Shown: one piece after another, positions 21,273-32,880 of the stretch | Position numbering within the stretch: position 1 is the stretch's first letter | How the letters are laid out: the number at the start of each line of letters is the position of its first letter | Assembly (NCBI RefSeq): GCF_900116345.1 | Contig: NZ_FPAH01000005.1 | Coordinates: 44,721 to 108,720, forward strand | Source of the DNA: Succinivibrio dextrinosolvens | GTDB lineage: Bacteria > Pseudomonadota > Gammaproteobacteria > Enterobacterales > Succinivibrionaceae | Direction of reading: 5' to 3' | DNA length: 64,000 nt | Program-made: the position numbers and the translations under genes | The notes under the pieces: model-generated | What the model was told of the DNA's origin: nothing | The model's input: the letters and a program-made list of their open reading frames with translations, nothing else | The model's database searches: none

Positions 21273-21959
21273 ATGGAAAGCACTAAAATCGACGTTGTGC
21301 TCCCAGCTGCAGGCGTTGGGAAAAGAATGCATTTGAATATCCCAAAACAGTATGCTCTGATCGGCAAAAAGACAGTACTTGAGCTTACGGTTGAGGCTAT
21401 TTTCAGATGTGCTTCTGTTAACAATATTATTATTGGAATAAGCGGAGAGGATGAGTACTTTAATGAGTTACCACTAGCTGGTAACCCAAGAATTATTAAG
21501 GCAGATGGCGGTAAGGAACGTTCTGATACCGTGCATCTATGCCTAGAGCATGTACAGACTTCCTGGGTTATGGTTCATGATGCAGCAAGACCTTTTGTTC
21601 ATATTGATGATCTTGATGCCTTATGCAGCAAGGTTTATTCATCAGAATATGGCGCTATTTTAGCCTGCAGATCTTCTGATACCTTAAAACAGGTCGTTAA
21701 TGGCAGAATTATAAAAACGGTTCCTCGAGAATCCATCTTTAGAGCGTATACACCTCAGCTTTTTAAAACAGAATTATTAAAAAAAGCCTTGAATCATGCA
21801 GTTGAGTCTAATATTTCAATCACTGATGATGCCAGTGCAGTAGAGCTTCTGGGGTATCCGGTTGATATTGTTGAAGGCAGAGCCGACAATATCAAACTTA
21901 CAACTCCTGAGGATCTTGCAATGGCTAGAAGACTTATTGAAGGAAAGGATAATGTTTAG
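21273..21959 (+). CDS. ispD: 2-C-methyl-D-erythritol 4-phosphate cytidylyltransferase
   Basis: 228 residues. The nucleotide-binding loop [10 protein letters not shown] and PKQY are at the N-terminus; VHDAARPF and TDDASAVE are further IspD signatures. It couples MEP to CTP, the third step of the non-mevalonate isoprenoid pathway. The last 8 bases overlap ispF. Confidence 0.96.
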   Translation: MESTKIDVVLPAAGVGKRMHLNIPKQYALIGKKTVLELTVEAIFRCASVNNIIIGISGEDEYFNELPLAGNPRIIKADGGKERSDTVHLCLEHVQTSWVMVHDAARPFVHIDDLDALCSKVYSSEYGAILACRSSDTLKQVVNGRIIKTVPRESIFRAYTPQLFKTELLKKALNHAVESNISITDDASAVELLGYPVDIVEGRADNIKLTTPEDLAMARRLIEGKDNV

Positions 21960-22434
21960 AATCGGACATGGTTTTGATGTTCATAAATTTGGTGGTCAGG
22001 GGCCTTGTATCCTAGGCGGAGTTAAGGTCCCATATGAGCAGGGACTTCTTGCTCATTCAGATGGAGATGTGGTTCTCCATGCAATCTCTGATGCCTTGCT
22101 AGGCGCTTTGGCTCTTGGGGATATCGGTCATTTCTTTCCTGATAATGACGATAAGTATCTGAATATAGACAGTAGAATTCTTTTAAGACAAGTTGTTGCT
22201 AAGGTTCATGAGTTAGGATATGTCGTTAACAATGTTGATACCACCATTCTTGCCCAGGCTCCTAAGATGGCTGCCTATGAACCTGCAATGAGAGAGAATG
22301 TGGCTGCTGATTTAAACATCGACATCTCTCGAGTAAGTATCAAAGCTACAACTACTGAAAAGCTCGGCTTTACCGGAAGAAAAGAAGGTATAGCTGTTGA
22401 ATCTGTAGTTTTACTTGTTAAAAAAAATCCTTAA
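21952..22434 (+). CDS. ispF: 2-C-methyl-D-erythritol 2,4-cyclodiphosphate synthase
   Basis: 160 residues starting [13 protein letters not shown], where Asp and His of DVH are zinc ligands. [18 protein letters not shown] and GDIGHFFPD are conserved. The ATG at 21952 overlaps the end of ispD by 8 bases; longer in-frame extensions upstream lie inside ispD and are not the start. It cyclises CDP-ME-2-phosphate in the MEP pathway. Confidence 0.96.
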   Translation: MFRIGHGFDVHKFGGQGPCILGGVKVPYEQGLLAHSDGDVVLHAISDALLGALALGDIGHFFPDNDDKYLNIDSRILLRQVVAKVHELGYVVNNVDTTILAQAPKMAAYEPAMRENVAADLNIDISRVSIKATTTEKLGFTGRKEGIAVESVVLLVKKNP

Positions 22435-22452
22435 ATTAAACGAAGAATCAGT

Positions 22453-22480
22453 TTCTCAAATATTTCTTGAGAATTTTATT
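22453..22480 (+). terminator. Short intrinsic terminator after ispF
   Basis: TTCTCAA and TTGAGAA form a 7-bp stem with a 7-base loop, followed by TTTTATT. It ends the pyrG-ispF cluster just before the YqaA gene. Confidence 0.45.
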
Positions 22481-22485
22481 TGCTT

Positions 22486-23106
22486 ATGAAAATTTTTACA
22501 TCTCTTTTTAACATATTTGAAAAGCTTTCCTATCACAGATTTGCAACACCTATTATGTGTGCAAATTCTTTTTTTGAGTCAATATTCTGGCCGGTACCTG
22601 CTGATGTTATGCTGGTTCCTATGTGTGTTTATCAACGTAGAAAATCTCTGTACTATGCATTTCTGACTGTGCTGTTCTCTGTTCTTGGTGCGGTGGTCGG
22701 TTATTATCTTGGATATTACTTATATGATCCTTATATCAGTGATTTCATAAGAATTATGCACTATCAGAAGAGTGCTGCTAAGGCTGCTGAATACCTTACA
22801 ACCTACGGAATTCTTTTCGTTTTTGTCGGTGCCTTTACTCCGATTCCTTACAAGGTTATTGCTATAACTGCAGGTTTATGTGCCGCTCAACGCTATGCGG
22901 ATGAAGGTTCAGCCGGTGCATTAGGTATATTATCCTTCGTTCTTGTTTCATTCGTTGGCCGTGGTTTAAGATTTTTCCTTGAGGCCATAATTATCCTTAT
23001 CGGCGGTGATAAGATGGAGCACCTAATCCGCAAATATATCGATAGAATCGGCTGGTTCTGTGTGTTCTTAATTGTGATTTTTGTTGCGTATAAGATCCTA
23101 ATTTAA
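22486..23106 (+). CDS. yqaA: YqaA/DedA-family inner membrane protein
   Basis: 206 residues from the ATG at 22486 (a TTG two codons upstream is in frame but less likely). Several membrane segments and the motif FWPVPADVMLVP plus FVGAFTPIPYKVIAITAG are typical of YqaA, a DedA/SNARE-associated relative. DedA proteins act as lipid scramblases or membrane-homeostasis transporters; the specific role of YqaA is unknown. It takes the place where truD-surE-pcm would lie in E. coli, directly upstream of nlpD. Confidence 0.85.
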   Translation: MKIFTSLFNIFEKLSYHRFATPIMCANSFFESIFWPVPADVMLVPMCVYQRRKSLYYAFLTVLFSVLGAVVGYYLGYYLYDPYISDFIRIMHYQKSAAKAAEYLTTYGILFVFVGAFTPIPYKVIAITAGLCAAQRYADEGSAGALGILSFVLVSFVGRGLRFFLEAIIILIGGDKMEHLIRKYIDRIGWFCVFLIVIFVAYKILI

Positions 23107-23175
23107 AAAAAATTTTATATTTTTGCGTGAATTTGTGTAAGAATAATTATAAATACACAGATTGCATGTAAAGAT

Positions 23176-24339
23176 ATGAAGAATAACAAAATAACTCTTT
23201 TTCTTTTAAGTGCAGTGCTGGCTACGGCCTGCACTAATCATCAAAGCAAGCCAAAGAAGATACCCGAAGTTGAGTACGCTCAACCGGTTCACGTCAGCTC
23301 GAAAGTCAAAAATCAGCAGGTTTATTCTGCCTCTTCTTCAAAAACTCAGGTAGGAGTAGTAAGACCTTACTCAGAGGTAGTCGTTTCCCAAAATGGGCAG
23401 ATTGTAACAAATTCTGGAAATGTTAAACAGGCTAAGCCCTACATCCCTGATGCAGTCACCTCAAGTAACAGGGCGGTAAATCTGAATGATGAGACCTATC
23501 AGGTTAAGCCAGGAGATACGCTTTACTCGATTGCTTTCCGCTATGGAAAGGATTATAGGGAAGTTGCTCAGAAAAATAATATTGATGTTCCATACAATAT
23601 CAGTGTGGGACAGATTATTCACCTGAATTCTAAACCAATGACCGTGGCGCCTTCGGCAAATGATCAGAAAATTTACATTGTTAAAAATGGAGATACAGCT
23701 GTATCTGTTGCCCAAAAGCATGGTTTGACTCTCTCTCAGCTGGTTAAAGCTAATCAGCTAAAAAAGCCATATTCACTTGAGGTTGGTCAGAAGCTTAATT
23801 TAGATACTTCAAAATCAATTGCATCTGCTCAGACCAATCCAAAACTTGTACCTGTAGCGGGTTCTGAAGATAAGACTTCTACCTCAGTAGCTCAGGTTCA
23901 GTCTGAAAACAAGGCTCCTGCTGCGATAAATGAATCTGCTCCTGTAAGGATAGTATCTGGAAAGACGGCATCTGTATCGGGAGTGTCATGGATGTGGCCT
24001 GCTAAAGGAACCGTAATCAGAAACTTCTCTTCCTCTAACAAGGGTATTGATATTGCTGGTTCTAGAGGGCAGAACATCAACGCTGCTGCAGCTGGACAGG
24101 TTGTATATTCAGGAAATGCGCTTAGAGGTTACGGAAATCTTGTGATTATTAATCATAATAACGAGTTCCTGTCTGCTTATGCGCACAATGATATGCTTCT
24201 GGTTAAAGAAGGTCAGAATGTGAAGCGAGGACAGGTTATTGCCAAGATGGGCTCAACCGATGCCTCACGTGTGATGCTTCATTTTGAGATACGTTACAAG
24301 GGGAATTCTGTAAACCCTCGAAACTATTTACCAAAATAA
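23176..24339 (+). CDS. nlpD: Murein hydrolase activator NlpD (lipoprotein)
   Basis: 387 residues. A lipoprotein signal (lipobox LATAC, Cys19) is followed by a low-complexity linker, two LysM repeats (YQVKPGDTLYSIAFRYG... and YIVKNGDTAVSVAQKHG...), and a C-terminal M23/LytM domain starting GIDIAGSRGQ. The domain lacks the first zinc-binding His (GIDIAG) and has MLHFEIR rather than HLHFEIR, as expected for a non-catalytic activator of amidase AmiC during daughter-cell separation. Two LysM domains instead of one is a small difference from E. coli. It precedes rpoS as usual. Confidence 0.93.
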   Translation: MKNNKITLFLLSAVLATACTNHQSKPKKIPEVEYAQPVHVSSKVKNQQVYSASSSKTQVGVVRPYSEVVVSQNGQIVTNSGNVKQAKPYIPDAVTSSNRAVNLNDETYQVKPGDTLYSIAFRYGKDYREVAQKNNIDVPYNISVGQIIHLNSKPMTVAPSANDQKIYIVKNGDTAVSVAQKHGLTLSQLVKANQLKKPYSLEVGQKLNLDTSKSIASAQTNPKLVPVAGSEDKTSTSVAQVQSENKAPAAINESAPVRIVSGKTASVSGVSWMWPAKGTVIRNFSSSNKGIDIAGSRGQNINAAAAGQVVYSGNALRGYGNLVIINHNNEFLSAYAHNDMLLVKEGQNVKRGQVIAKMGSTDASRVMLHFEIRYKGNSVNPRNYLPK

Positions 24340-24429
24340 AAACTACATAAAAAAACAAGATACTATTCGCATTTTTGCAATGCGGAGTTTGAAGAACTGC
24401 GAAATTATACCTTTTTATAGTTGCAAAAT

Positions 24430-24459
24430 TTGCATGAATTTTGCTTAATAAAATTATAA
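24430..24459 (+). promoter_or_regulatory. Possible rpoS promoter
   Basis: TTGCAT-N18-TTATAA lies about 30 bases upstream of the rpoS start within a stretch of repeated TTGCA/TGCAA motifs. Weak by hexamer quality; rpoS promoters may also lie inside nlpD. Confidence 0.3.
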
Positions 24460-24488
24460 CAACAAGCAACAAATGTTAAGGGTATCTC

Positions 24489-25457
24489 ATGAACAATATA
24501 AATGAATCCGAGGAGCTAAGCTCCGAATTCCACGATATTCCTGATACTTTGGAAAAAGAGGTATCTCCATATAAGGGAGGCAAGATTTCATCTTCGCGTG
24601 AAAGTGTAGATCTGTTATCAAACTACTTCAGCTCTATTCGACGCTATCCTCTGTTATCGTCAGAGGAAGAGTCAGAAATTGGACGCAAGGCAAGAGATGG
24701 CGACAGAAGATCTATTGATCTGATGATAACGTCAAATCTTCGTCTGGTGGTTAAGATTGCCAAAAACTACCGAGCAAGAGGTGTGCCTCTGCTTGATCTG
24801 ATAGAGGAAGGTAATCTGGGGCTTATTCATGCTGTTCAGAAATTTGATCCTGACAGAGGTTTCAGATTCTCAACCTATGCTACCTGGTGGATCCGCCAGA
24901 GCATAGAACAGGCTATTATGTGTCAGTCAAGACTTGTGCGACTGCCTGTTCATGTTATCAAAGAAATCAATATTATTCTCAAGGTTAAACGTCAGCTTCA
25001 GGAAGAAGATATTCAGAAGCCAGTTTCCATTCAGCAGATTGCAGAGGAAACCGGTAAAGATCCTGAGACTGTCAGAAACCTTTTATCTCTACTAGAAGGT
25101 ACAAGCCCTCTAGATGTGAGTGTTCGCGGATCGGATGATGACAAGGAAGTATCTCTTCTGGATGTTGTTCCAGATACTAAACTTGTTTCTCCATTTGAAC
25201 ATGTTGATCAGAAAGAGGTGGTTGAGATTGTAAGAGCCTGGTTTAATGAACTTCCTGAGAAACAGCAGATGGTTGTTCTTTACCGTTTTGGCTTGAATGA
25301 TGAAGATGTTCTTACTCTTGAGGAGGTCGGCAAGAAGATTGGTCTGACCCGAGAGCGCGTGCGTCAGATTCAGAGTGAGGTTTTAAAATCCTTACGCAAG
25401 ACTTTTGAAAACTACGGAATCGACAAGAATTCCCTAGGAATGCAGAATCTAAACTAA
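24489..25457 (+). CDS. rpoS: Stationary-phase sigma factor RpoS
   Basis: 322 residues. Region 1.2 ([32 protein letters not shown]), region 2 ([59 protein letters not shown], longer than quoted motifs of RpoD by context), region 3 and region 4 ([25 protein letters not shown]...) are complete. Synteny nlpD-rpoS-mutS supports RpoS rather than another sigma-70 member. An intrinsic terminator follows at once. Confidence 0.95.
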   Translation: MNNINESEELSSEFHDIPDTLEKEVSPYKGGKISSSRESVDLLSNYFSSIRRYPLLSSEEESEIGRKARDGDRRSIDLMITSNLRLVVKIAKNYRARGVPLLDLIEEGNLGLIHAVQKFDPDRGFRFSTYATWWIRQSIEQAIMCQSRLVRLPVHVIKEINIILKVKRQLQEEDIQKPVSIQQIAEETGKDPETVRNLLSLLEGTSPLDVSVRGSDDDKEVSLLDVVPDTKLVSPFEHVDQKEVVEIVRAWFNELPEKQQMVVLYRFGLNDEDVLTLEEVGKKIGLTRERVRQIQSEVLKSLRKTFENYGIDKNSLGMQNLN

Positions 25458-25464
25458 AAAACAG

Positions 25465-25492
25465 ATATTCCGCCTGATGGCGGAATATTTTT
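25465..25492. terminator. Bidirectional intrinsic terminator between rpoS and mutS
   Basis: ATATTCCGCC/GGCGGAATAT forms a perfect 10-bp stem with TGAT loop, followed by TTTT; an A-run precedes it, so it also works for the convergent mutS. Confidence 0.9.
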
Positions 25493-25502
25493 GAGTGCTG
25501 CT

Positions 25503-28085
25503 CTATTGAAGCTTTCCTTTTAATTCATTCAGGATATTAAGAGCTTCAATAGGTGTTATAGAATTTAAGTCTATCTCTTTTATCCTGTTTTCAACTTCAC
25601 TCTCTTTCTCTTTGTAAATAATCTTTTCTACAGCATCAGCCTGTTGTGTATTTTCTGGCTTATTCCCTGAAAGAGATACATCCTCTTTGATTGGGGAATG
25701 CTTTTTCATGGTGTTTATATAGGATTTTGCCTTGGTTATAACTCCAGCAGGCAAACCTGCAAGATTACCCACTTCAATTGCATATGAGTAGTTCTGAGAG
25801 CCTTTATTTGCCTGATACATAAAGACAATTTTTCCTTCGAACTCTTTAGCCTTAAAACATATGTTTTCAATATTGTCGTAAGTGTCTGCAAGAGATGCTA
25901 TTTCTGGATAATGAGTTGAAAACAGAGTAAAGCTCTTAACATTTGCACACATGTATTCGGCAATAGATAGTGCCAGTGCACTTCCCTCATAGGTTGAGGT
26001 TCCACGACCTATCTCATCCATCAAAACCAGACTGTTAGCTGTGGCGTTATTGATAATGGATGAAGCCTCTTCCATTTCGACCATGAAGGTAGAACGTCCG
26101 GAGCTAAGATCGTCTGAAGCTCCGATTCTGGTGAAAATTCGATCTATATTTCCTATCTGAGCATAGGTTGCTGGAACATAGGAGCCAATTCTTGCCATAA
26201 TCGATATCAGAGCCGTCTGTCTCATGAAGGTGGATTTGCCTCCCATATTTGGGCCGGTAATAACCATCATCTGTTTTTTATCCAGACAGATGGAATTTGA
26301 GACGAAAGGAGAATCGGTAAGCGTTTCGATAACCGGATGTCTGCCGTTGTCGATTTTTATTATGTGCTGGTCACTTAAAAACGGTCTGACGTAGTTTCTT
26401 CGTTCTGCCAGATCGGCAAAACCAATAAGAACATCAAAGATTGAAAGCTTTGAAGAGAGGCTGATTAAACGAGGAAGTTCCTGCTGTAGTTTTCGGATGA
26501 TTTCATTGAAGATTTCTGTTTCCAGAACTAAGGCTCTTTCTTTGGCGCTTAAGGCTTTTTCCTCTAGAGCTTTTAACTCAGGAGTTATATATCTTTCATT
26601 ATTCTTAAGAGTCTGTCTTCTGATGTAGGTTGCAGGAACCTTGTCGGCCTGTGCCTTTGATACTTCAATATAGAAACCGTGAACAGAGTTGAAGTTGACC
26701 TTTAGGGTAGAGATTCCTGTCTTTAGCTTTTCTTCTTCCTCTATTTTTGAAAGCAGCATTTCAGAACCGCTCATCAGCTCGCGAAGTTCATCGAGCTCCT
26801 GATTATAGCCGTTTGCAATCACATCTCCGTCACGAAGAAATGTAGATGGATTGTCTAGAATTGACTGTGTAAGTAAATCTGCAACATCTCTTAATGGATC
26901 GAGCTGTTCGTTGAAATCTAAAAGTATTTCCTGATTAGACTGAATCAATCCCTGTTTCAAGGACGGAATCATCTTCAAGGAGTCTCGTAATACAGCCATA
27001 TCTTTAGGTCTTGATGAGGATAGTCCGATACGGGCTATGATTCTTTCAATATCACCGATATTGTCCAGAATTGCTTTAAGTCCATCCTTATCAGAATTCA
27101 TCAGTGCGGATACCAGATCAAGTCTCTGATTGATTTCGTTATTATTACGTAATGGCTCAATGATCATTTTTCTGATAAGTCTCTGTCCCATAGGGGTAGA
27201 GGTATTATCCAGAATAGACAGCAGTGAGCCGTAATTCTCACCTTTCAGATTGCTCAAAAGCTCAAGATTTCTCTGTGCGCATTTGTCCAGAATCACAAAG
27301 GCACTGTTGTCATCTCTACTGATCTGCTTGATATGTTCGATGGAAACATTCTGTGTCTGCTTTACATAATTAAGTAAAGCTCCTGCTGCACAGATACCTT
27401 CCTCAAGGTTTTCAATATCAAAACCGAACAGACTGTTGGTTTCAAACTGTTTGCATAAAAGCTTGTAACAGTTCTGAAGATCAAAATTCCAAGGAGCCAG
27501 TGCCTTTTTTGAACTGATATCCTGGAATAGAGTCATATCCTTGAAATTCTCAGGGTAAACGATTTCAATAGGGGACACTTTATCAATGTATAGCATCAGT
27601 TCTTTTTCATTGGCACAGACTGAAGTTTTGAATGTGCCTGAACTTAATGACAGATATGAAAATCCGTAATATCTTTTTCCTTTGAAAATACAGGCAATAA
27701 GATTGTCTGTACCATCAGGTGCGATTCCCTCATCTGTAACGGTTCCAGGAGTAATAATCTTTGAAACCTTGCGAACCATGGTCTTCTGATTTCCAGGAGT
27801 GCCAACCTGTTCACAGATAACGCAGGATTCTCCAAGTTTTATAAGTCTGGCAATGTAATTATCTACTGCATGAAATGGTACACCCGCCATTGGAATAGGC
27901 TCACCATTATTGGTTCCCCTGCGGGTAAGAGTCAGATCCAGCAGTTTGGAAATTTTCTTGGCATCATCATAGAAGAGTTCATAAAAATCTCCCAATCTGT
28001 ATAAAACCAGCGTATCAGGATAATTAGCCTTTATTTCCAGATACTGACGCATCATTGGGGTTACATTCTTATTATTTTCTTCCAT
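25503..28085 (-). CDS. mutS: DNA mismatch repair protein MutS
   Basis: 860 residues (E. coli 853). The N-terminus has the mismatch-contact motif ([12 protein letters not shown]; Phe-Tyr-Glu), and the ATPase has Walker [10 protein letters not shown] near residue 612 and Walker [17 protein letters not shown]. It recognises mismatches and recruits MutL. Convergent with rpoS, as in E. coli. Confidence 0.97.
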   Translation of the reverse strand: MEENNKNVTPMMRQYLEIKANYPDTLVLYRLGDFYELFYDDAKKISKLLDLTLTRRGTNNGEPIPMAGVPFHAVDNYIARLIKLGESCVICEQVGTPGNQKTMVRKVSKIITPGTVTDEGIAPDGTDNLIACIFKGKRYYGFSYLSLSSGTFKTSVCANEKELMLYIDKVSPIEIVYPENFKDMTLFQDISSKKALAPWNFDLQNCYKLLCKQFETNSLFGFDIENLEEGICAAGALLNYVKQTQNVSIEHIKQISRDDNSAFVILDKCAQRNLELLSNLKGENYGSLLSILDNTSTPMGQRLIRKMIIEPLRNNNEINQRLDLVSALMNSDKDGLKAILDNIGDIERIIARIGLSSSRPKDMAVLRDSLKMIPSLKQGLIQSNQEILLDFNEQLDPLRDVADLLTQSILDNPSTFLRDGDVIANGYNQELDELRELMSGSEMLLSKIEEEEKLKTGISTLKVNFNSVHGFYIEVSKAQADKVPATYIRRQTLKNNERYITPELKALEEKALSAKERALVLETEIFNEIIRKLQQELPRLISLSSKLSIFDVLIGFADLAERRNYVRPFLSDQHIIKIDNGRHPVIETLTDSPFVSNSICLDKKQMMVITGPNMGGKSTFMRQTALISIMARIGSYVPATYAQIGNIDRIFTRIGASDDLSSGRSTFMVEMEEASSIINNATANSLVLMDEIGRGTSTYEGSALALSIAEYMCANVKSFTLFSTHYPEIASLADTYDNIENICFKAKEFEGKIVFMYQANKGSQNYSYAIEVGNLAGLPAGVITKAKSYINTMKKHSPIKEDVSLSGNKPENTQQADAVEKIIYKEKESEVENRIKEIDLNSITPIEALNILNELKGKLQ

Positions 28086-28435
28086 TTGAGTTCCGATTCT
28101 GTGAATGTTTTAATCTGTTTCAGCCAAGATATTACAAATTGTTCAATCTAACGTTATACCTTAATTAGGCTGAATATTAAGATAGTTTTGTAATGTTTTT
28201 TTTGTAGCAACGTATTCTATCATCTTTGTATCTTTGTCGCATTTAAGCTTTTTAAACATTCTGTAATAACAGGAATTATTATGCTTTATGTATCTCTCAA
28301 TGAAGAAAAATAATCTCTGACGGAGATGAATTCTGTGACCTGTAGTAACTAATAAAAAATATATTGTTTATATATTGACATTCATAACTAACCTAATTAT
28401 TATAGTTATAGAATTTAAAAACGAGGAACATAATT
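28086..28435. other. mutS-recA divergent intergenic region
   Basis: 350 bp between divergent mutS and recA. It holds the recA promoter noted separately, a small ATCTC/GAGAT hairpin (28313-28327) and CTGTAATAACAG at 28261. I find no standard CTGT-N8-ACAG LexA box. No ORF. Confidence 0.6.
28375..28403 (+). promoter_or_regulatory. Near-consensus recA promoter
   Basis: TTGACA (28375-28380), exactly 17 bases, TATTAT (28398-28403), about 30 bases before recA; a clear AGGA ribosome site follows. No LexA box overlaps it. Confidence 0.8.
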
Positions 28436-29605
28436 ATGGCAGCTGCAAAATCATCTAGCACTGGCTCATCATCAAAATTAGTAGCCAACATTACAAAAGA
28501 TCCAAAGAAACAGAAAGCTTTAGAAGCTGCAATGGAGCAGATTGAACGTCAGTTCGGTAAAGGTGCGATTATGCGCCTGGGACAGAATGAACTGGTTGAT
28601 ACTGAAGCTATTTCAACCGGCTCTCTGTCTTTGGATATTGCTCTTGGAATCGGCGGTCTGCCAATGGGACGTATTATTGAAATTTACGGTCCTGAGTCCT
28701 CTGGTAAGACCACTCTTACCCTAGAACTGATTGCTCAGGCTCAGAAAAAAGGTAAAGTATGTGCCTTTATCGATGCAGAGCATGCTCTTGATCCAATTTA
28801 CGCAAAAAGACTTGGTGTAAAAGTTGAGGACGTATTCATCTCTCAGCCTGATACTGGTGAGCAGGCTCTTGAAATCTGTGAGACTCTGGTTCGTTCCGGC
28901 GGTGTTGATGTTGTTGTCATTGACTCTGTTGCTGCCCTTGTTCCAAAGGCTGAAATTGAAGGCGAAATGGGCGATAACCATGTTGGTCTTCAGGCACGTC
29001 TGATGTCTCAGGCCTTAAGAAAACTAACCGGTATTGTTAAACAGGCCAACTGTATGGTTGTTTTCATTAACCAGCTGAGAATGAAGATTGGTGTAATGTT
29101 CGGCAACCCTGAAACCACAACCGGTGGTAATGCCTTAAAGTACTACGCCTCTGTACGTCTTGATATCAGAAAGTCCAATGTTCTTAAGGATAAGGAAGAG
29201 GCTATTGGTAATGAGACCAAGGTAAAAGTTGTAAAGAACAAGGTTGCTCCTCCATTCAAGACTGCAGTATTCCAGATCCTGTTTAACTACGGTATTGCCA
29301 AGAATGGTGAATTGATTGACCTTGGTGTTAACGCCAAGATTATAAACAAGACTGGCGCCTGGTTCTCATACAACGGAGCCAAGATAGGTCAGGGTAAGGT
29401 AAACTGCATGAAATACCTTGACGAAAATCCTCAGGTAGCAGATGAAATTGAGGCTAAGATCAGAGAGTTCTACAAGAACAACAATGATTATGGCGATACA
29501 GCCTCAATTGGTTCTTCAGAGGCAGAGCAGACCGATTCCCTGGGAGATCTGGGAGATGAAGTTTCAGAAGAGGATTTAATTACTCCAATTCCAGAAGATT
29601 TATAG
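28436..29605 (+). CDS. recA: Recombinase RecA
   Basis: 389 residues, with an N-terminal Ser-rich extension of about 19 residues and a longer acidic tail compared with E. coli (353). Walker A GPESSGKT is at residues 85-92; [22 protein letters not shown] and the L2 loop region ([15 protein letters not shown]) are intact. It catalyses strand exchange and LexA self-cleavage. The acidic C-terminus ([13 protein letters not shown]) is normal. Followed after 13 bp by recX. Confidence 0.98.
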   Translation: MAAAKSSSTGSSSKLVANITKDPKKQKALEAAMEQIERQFGKGAIMRLGQNELVDTEAISTGSLSLDIALGIGGLPMGRIIEIYGPESSGKTTLTLELIAQAQKKGKVCAFIDAEHALDPIYAKRLGVKVEDVFISQPDTGEQALEICETLVRSGGVDVVVIDSVAALVPKAEIEGEMGDNHVGLQARLMSQALRKLTGIVKQANCMVVFINQLRMKIGVMFGNPETTTGGNALKYYASVRLDIRKSNVLKDKEEAIGNETKVKVVKNKVAPPFKTAVFQILFNYGIAKNGELIDLGVNAKIINKTGAWFSYNGAKIGQGKVNCMKYLDENPQVADEIEAKIREFYKNNNDYGDTASIGSSEAEQTDSLGDLGDEVSEEDLITPIPEDL

Positions 29606-29618
29606 GAAGAATTAAATT

Positions 29619-30110
29619 TTGAATAACACTTTTTATTCAAAAAAGAAGGTTAAAGAATCAGACGCTGCATTGGCAACAAATGCAGCGTTGCGTTTTTTAT
29701 CCAGAAGGGAATATTCCAAACTTGAGCTTTATCAGAAGCTCTGTCTCCGATATACGTCTGAGGCCGCAAAAGCCGCTGTAAAAAAGTGTGTGGAAAATGA
29801 CTGGCTTTCGGAGAAGCGTTATATAGAAATGCTTCACAGACATATCATCAGTCAGTGTTATGGCCCTTTAAGATTTATTATGGAAGCAAAAAAGAAGGGG
29901 ATTAGTGCTTCTGAATACGAGGATCTCTTAAGAGATACCGACTGGACAGCGGTAGCTGTTGCCTTTCTTTCAAAAAAACTATCTGATATCGAAAATCTTT
30001 CCTTTGAGGAGAAGCAGAAATATCTTGCAGCACTGGCAAGAAGAGGTTTTTCAAATTCCACCTGTATCAGTGCTATGGAAGAGTATCTTGGATCTTCTTT
30101 TGATCTTTAA
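29619..30110 (+). CDS. recX: RecA regulatory protein RecX
   Basis: 163 residues, in keeping with the RecX family (E. coli 166). Repeated three-helix units include ALRFLSRREYSKLELYQKL, VKKCVENDWLSEKRYIEML and RRGFSNSTCISAMEEY. It inhibits RecA filament extension. The start is TTG at 29619, chosen because AGGAAGA lies 8 bases upstream and the N-terminus fits; the usual recA-recX-alaS order is kept. Confidence 0.88.
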   Translation: MNNTFYSKKKVKESDAALATNAALRFLSRREYSKLELYQKLCLRYTSEAAKAAVKKCVENDWLSEKRYIEMLHRHIISQCYGPLRFIMEAKKKGISASEYEDLLRDTDWTAVAVAFLSKKLSDIENLSFEEKQKYLAALARRGFSNSTCISAMEEYLGSSFDL

Positions 30111-30240
30111 GAAAAATTTGTCAGAAACTCCTTTTTCTTGTGATTTTTTCTTCCCGAATCTTCAAAGTAATGCGATCTGTGCATCAAAACCATGTATAAT
30201 TCATCACTGTTTAAATTCATAATTTTAGGATCCAATATAA

Positions 30241-32874
30241 ATGTACATGACAACTGATCAGATACGTGATGCGTATTTGAAATTCTTTGAAGAGCACGGA
30301 CATACTATTGTTCGTTCTAGTTCACTTGTTCCATACAATGATCCTACCTTGCTATTCACCAACGCAGGTATGAATCAGTTCAAGGATATTTATCTGGGTA
30401 AAGAAAAGCGCGATTACGTACGTGCTACTACCGCTCAGAAATGCGTTCGTGCTGGCGGCAAGCAGAATGATTTAGACAATGTTGGCTATACCGCCCGTCA
30501 CCACACCTTTTTCGAAATGCTAGGTAACTTCAGTTTTGGCGATTACTTTAAGAAAGAAGCTATTACCTTTGCATGGACTTTGTTAACCGAAGTATACAAG
30601 CTGCCAAAAGAATCATTAATGGTAACTGTATATGACAAGGATGACGAAGCATATAACATCTGGAAGGATATTGTAGGTATTCCAGAGAATAAGATTGTTC
30701 GTATTGGCGATAACAAGGGCGGACTATATGAGTCAGACAACTTCTGGCAGATGGGTGATACCGGTCCATGTGGTCCTTGTTCAGAAATTTTCTATGATCA
30801 CGGTGAAGATGTTCAGGGCGGCCCTCCAGGATCACCTGATGAGGATGGCGATAGATTTATCGAGATCTGGAACATCGTGTTCATGCAGTACAACCGTAAG
30901 ATTGACGGTACCTTTGAAAAACTTGCAAAGCCAATGATCGATAACGGTCTGGGACTTGAGCGTATTGCTGCTGTGCTGCAGGGCGTTCACTCAAACTATG
31001 AAATTGATTTATTTGTAGAGCTTGAGAAAACTGCTGCTTCTATCTTAGGTGTTAAGGATTTAAACGATAAGTCACTAAGAGTAATTGCAGATCATATCCG
31101 TTCATGTTCATTCCTGATTGCAGATGGTGTACTACCTTCAAATGAAGGTCGTGGCTACGTTCTTCGTCGTATTATCCGCAGAGCTGTTCGTCATGGCCGT
31201 CTGCTAGGTGCTAAGGAAGTATTCTTCTACAAGATTGTTTCAAAGCTGGTTGAGTTAATGGGTAAGGCATATCCTGAACTGGTATCTCAGCAGGCTTTAA
31301 TTGAGCGTACTTTAAAGAAGGAAGAAGAGCAGTTCTTAAATACTCTTGATCGCGGTCTGGCTCTTTTAGAGAATGAGCTTACCAAGCTTGGTGATAGCAA
31401 GACTGTTCCTGGTGATGTTGCCTTCAAGCTGTACGATACCTATGGCTTCCCAGCCGACCTGACAAATGACGTGGTAAGAGATCGTGGCTATACAGTTGAT
31501 ATGGAAGGCTTTGACAAGTGTATGGCAGAGCAGAAGGCCAGAGCTAAGTCAGCATCAACCTTCGGTATTGATTACAATAAAGAGCTGAAGATCACTGAGA
31601 ATACAGTGTTCACAGGTTATGACGGACTGGAATCTGATTCTAAGATTACCCATATCTTCAAGGATGGAACCGAAGTTGATTCGATTTCTACTGATGAGAA
31701 TGCGGTAATTGTTCTGGATAAGACTCCATTCTACGGAGAAATGGGTGGCCAGGTTGGTGATAAGGGTATTATTACCATTGGAGAAAACGCTCGTTTCATT
31801 GTTGAAGACACCAAGCATGTTGCTAAGGCAACTATTCATATTGGCCGTGTTGATATCGGTCAGTTTGACAAGGATGCATCTGTTCATGCTCAGGTTGATG
31901 CAAATAATCGTGCTGATATTGCCCGTCATCATTCAGCAACTCATCTTCTGGATTCTGCTTTAAGAATTGTTGTTGGAGAGAGTGTTGCTCAGAAAGGTTC
32001 ATATGTTGCAAACGATCGTCTGCGTTTCGACTACTCACACTCAAAGCCTCTGACCTTAGCAGAACGCAAGGCTGTAGCTGATCTTGTAAACGAGCAGATT
32101 CAGGCAAATCTTCCTGTAAAGACCGAGTGTATGGATCTGGATTCTGCTAAGAAGTCCGGAGCTATTGCTCTGTTTGATGAAAAATACGAAGAGAATGTTC
32201 GTGTTGTTTCAATGGGAGATTTCTCAAAAGAGCTGTGCGGTGGTACTCACACTGCAATGACTGGTGATCTTGGTGCCTTTGTTCTTCTGTCAGATGAATC
32301 TATTGCATCAGGTATCCGTCGTATTGAGGCTCTTGTAGGCAAGTCCGCTGTTGAATACCTGGATGAGGTATTTGCGGAGGTAGGCGCTGCCAGAGCTTTA
32401 CTGAAGGTTGGCGGCAGCTCAAATATTGCCGATAAGGCAGAGCAGATGCTTGAGCACGCTAAATCTCTAGAAAAAGAGAATGAAATCCTCAAGGAGAAGA
32501 TTGTTGCTCTAGAGAGCGCATCTTTAGTTGAGAAGGCTCATGACGTTAAGGGCGTACCTGTAATCTGTTCAAAGATTGAAAACTATGGTGCTAAGGAATT
32601 AAGAGTTGCCATTGACAATCTTAAGTGCAGACTTCAGTCCTACATTATAGTTTTAGGTTCTGTAGCTGAGGATGGTAAGGTAAGTCTGATTGCAGCTGTT
32701 TCTAAAGATCTTGTTTCAAAGCTTAAAGCAGGTGACCTGATTAAGGAAGTTGCTGCATACGTTGGCGGTAAGGGCGGTGGCCGTCCTGATATGGCTCAGG
32801 CTGGTGGTACTAATCCAGAAGGCTTGGATAAGGCTTTAGCATCAGTTGAAAAAATTGTTTCAGAGAGAATCTAG
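30241..32874 (+). CDS. alaS: Alanine--tRNA ligase
   Basis: 877 residues. Class II motifs: [17 protein letters not shown] (motif 1/2 region), RHGRLLG and GLGLERI. The editing domain has [12 protein letters not shown] and the CGGTH zinc motif ([14 protein letters not shown]), and the C-terminal DHHA1 domain ends [27 protein letters not shown] lies 10 bases before the ATG at 30241; a second ATG two codons later is less well placed. csrA starts 6 bp after the stop. Confidence 0.98.
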   Translation: MYMTTDQIRDAYLKFFEEHGHTIVRSSSLVPYNDPTLLFTNAGMNQFKDIYLGKEKRDYVRATTAQKCVRAGGKQNDLDNVGYTARHHTFFEMLGNFSFGDYFKKEAITFAWTLLTEVYKLPKESLMVTVYDKDDEAYNIWKDIVGIPENKIVRIGDNKGGLYESDNFWQMGDTGPCGPCSEIFYDHGEDVQGGPPGSPDEDGDRFIEIWNIVFMQYNRKIDGTFEKLAKPMIDNGLGLERIAAVLQGVHSNYEIDLFVELEKTAASILGVKDLNDKSLRVIADHIRSCSFLIADGVLPSNEGRGYVLRRIIRRAVRHGRLLGAKEVFFYKIVSKLVELMGKAYPELVSQQALIERTLKKEEEQFLNTLDRGLALLENELTKLGDSKTVPGDVAFKLYDTYGFPADLTNDVVRDRGYTVDMEGFDKCMAEQKARAKSASTFGIDYNKELKITENTVFTGYDGLESDSKITHIFKDGTEVDSISTDENAVIVLDKTPFYGEMGGQVGDKGIITIGENARFIVEDTKHVAKATIHIGRVDIGQFDKDASVHAQVDANNRADIARHHSATHLLDSALRIVVGESVAQKGSYVANDRLRFDYSHSKPLTLAERKAVADLVNEQIQANLPVKTECMDLDSAKKSGAIALFDEKYEENVRVVSMGDFSKELCGGTHTAMTGDLGAFVLLSDESIASGIRRIEALVGKSAVEYLDEVFAEVGAARALLKVGGSSNIADKAEQMLEHAKSLEKENEILKEKIVALESASLVEKAHDVKGVPVICSKIENYGAKELRVAIDNLKCRLQSYIIVLGSVAEDGKVSLIAAVSKDLVSKLKAGDLIKEVAAYVGGKGGGRPDMAQAGGTNPEGLDKALASVEKIVSERI

Positions 32875-32880
32875 GCATAT

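Noticed and set aside
21862..21951. 30-codon upstream extension of ispF
   Set aside because: It lies wholly inside ispD and adds no conserved residues; IspF begins at [11 protein letters not shown].
28261..28272. CTGTAATAACAG as a LexA (SOS) box for recA
   Set aside because: The spacer between CTGT and ACAG is 4 bases, not 8, and it lies about 100 bp upstream of the promoter.
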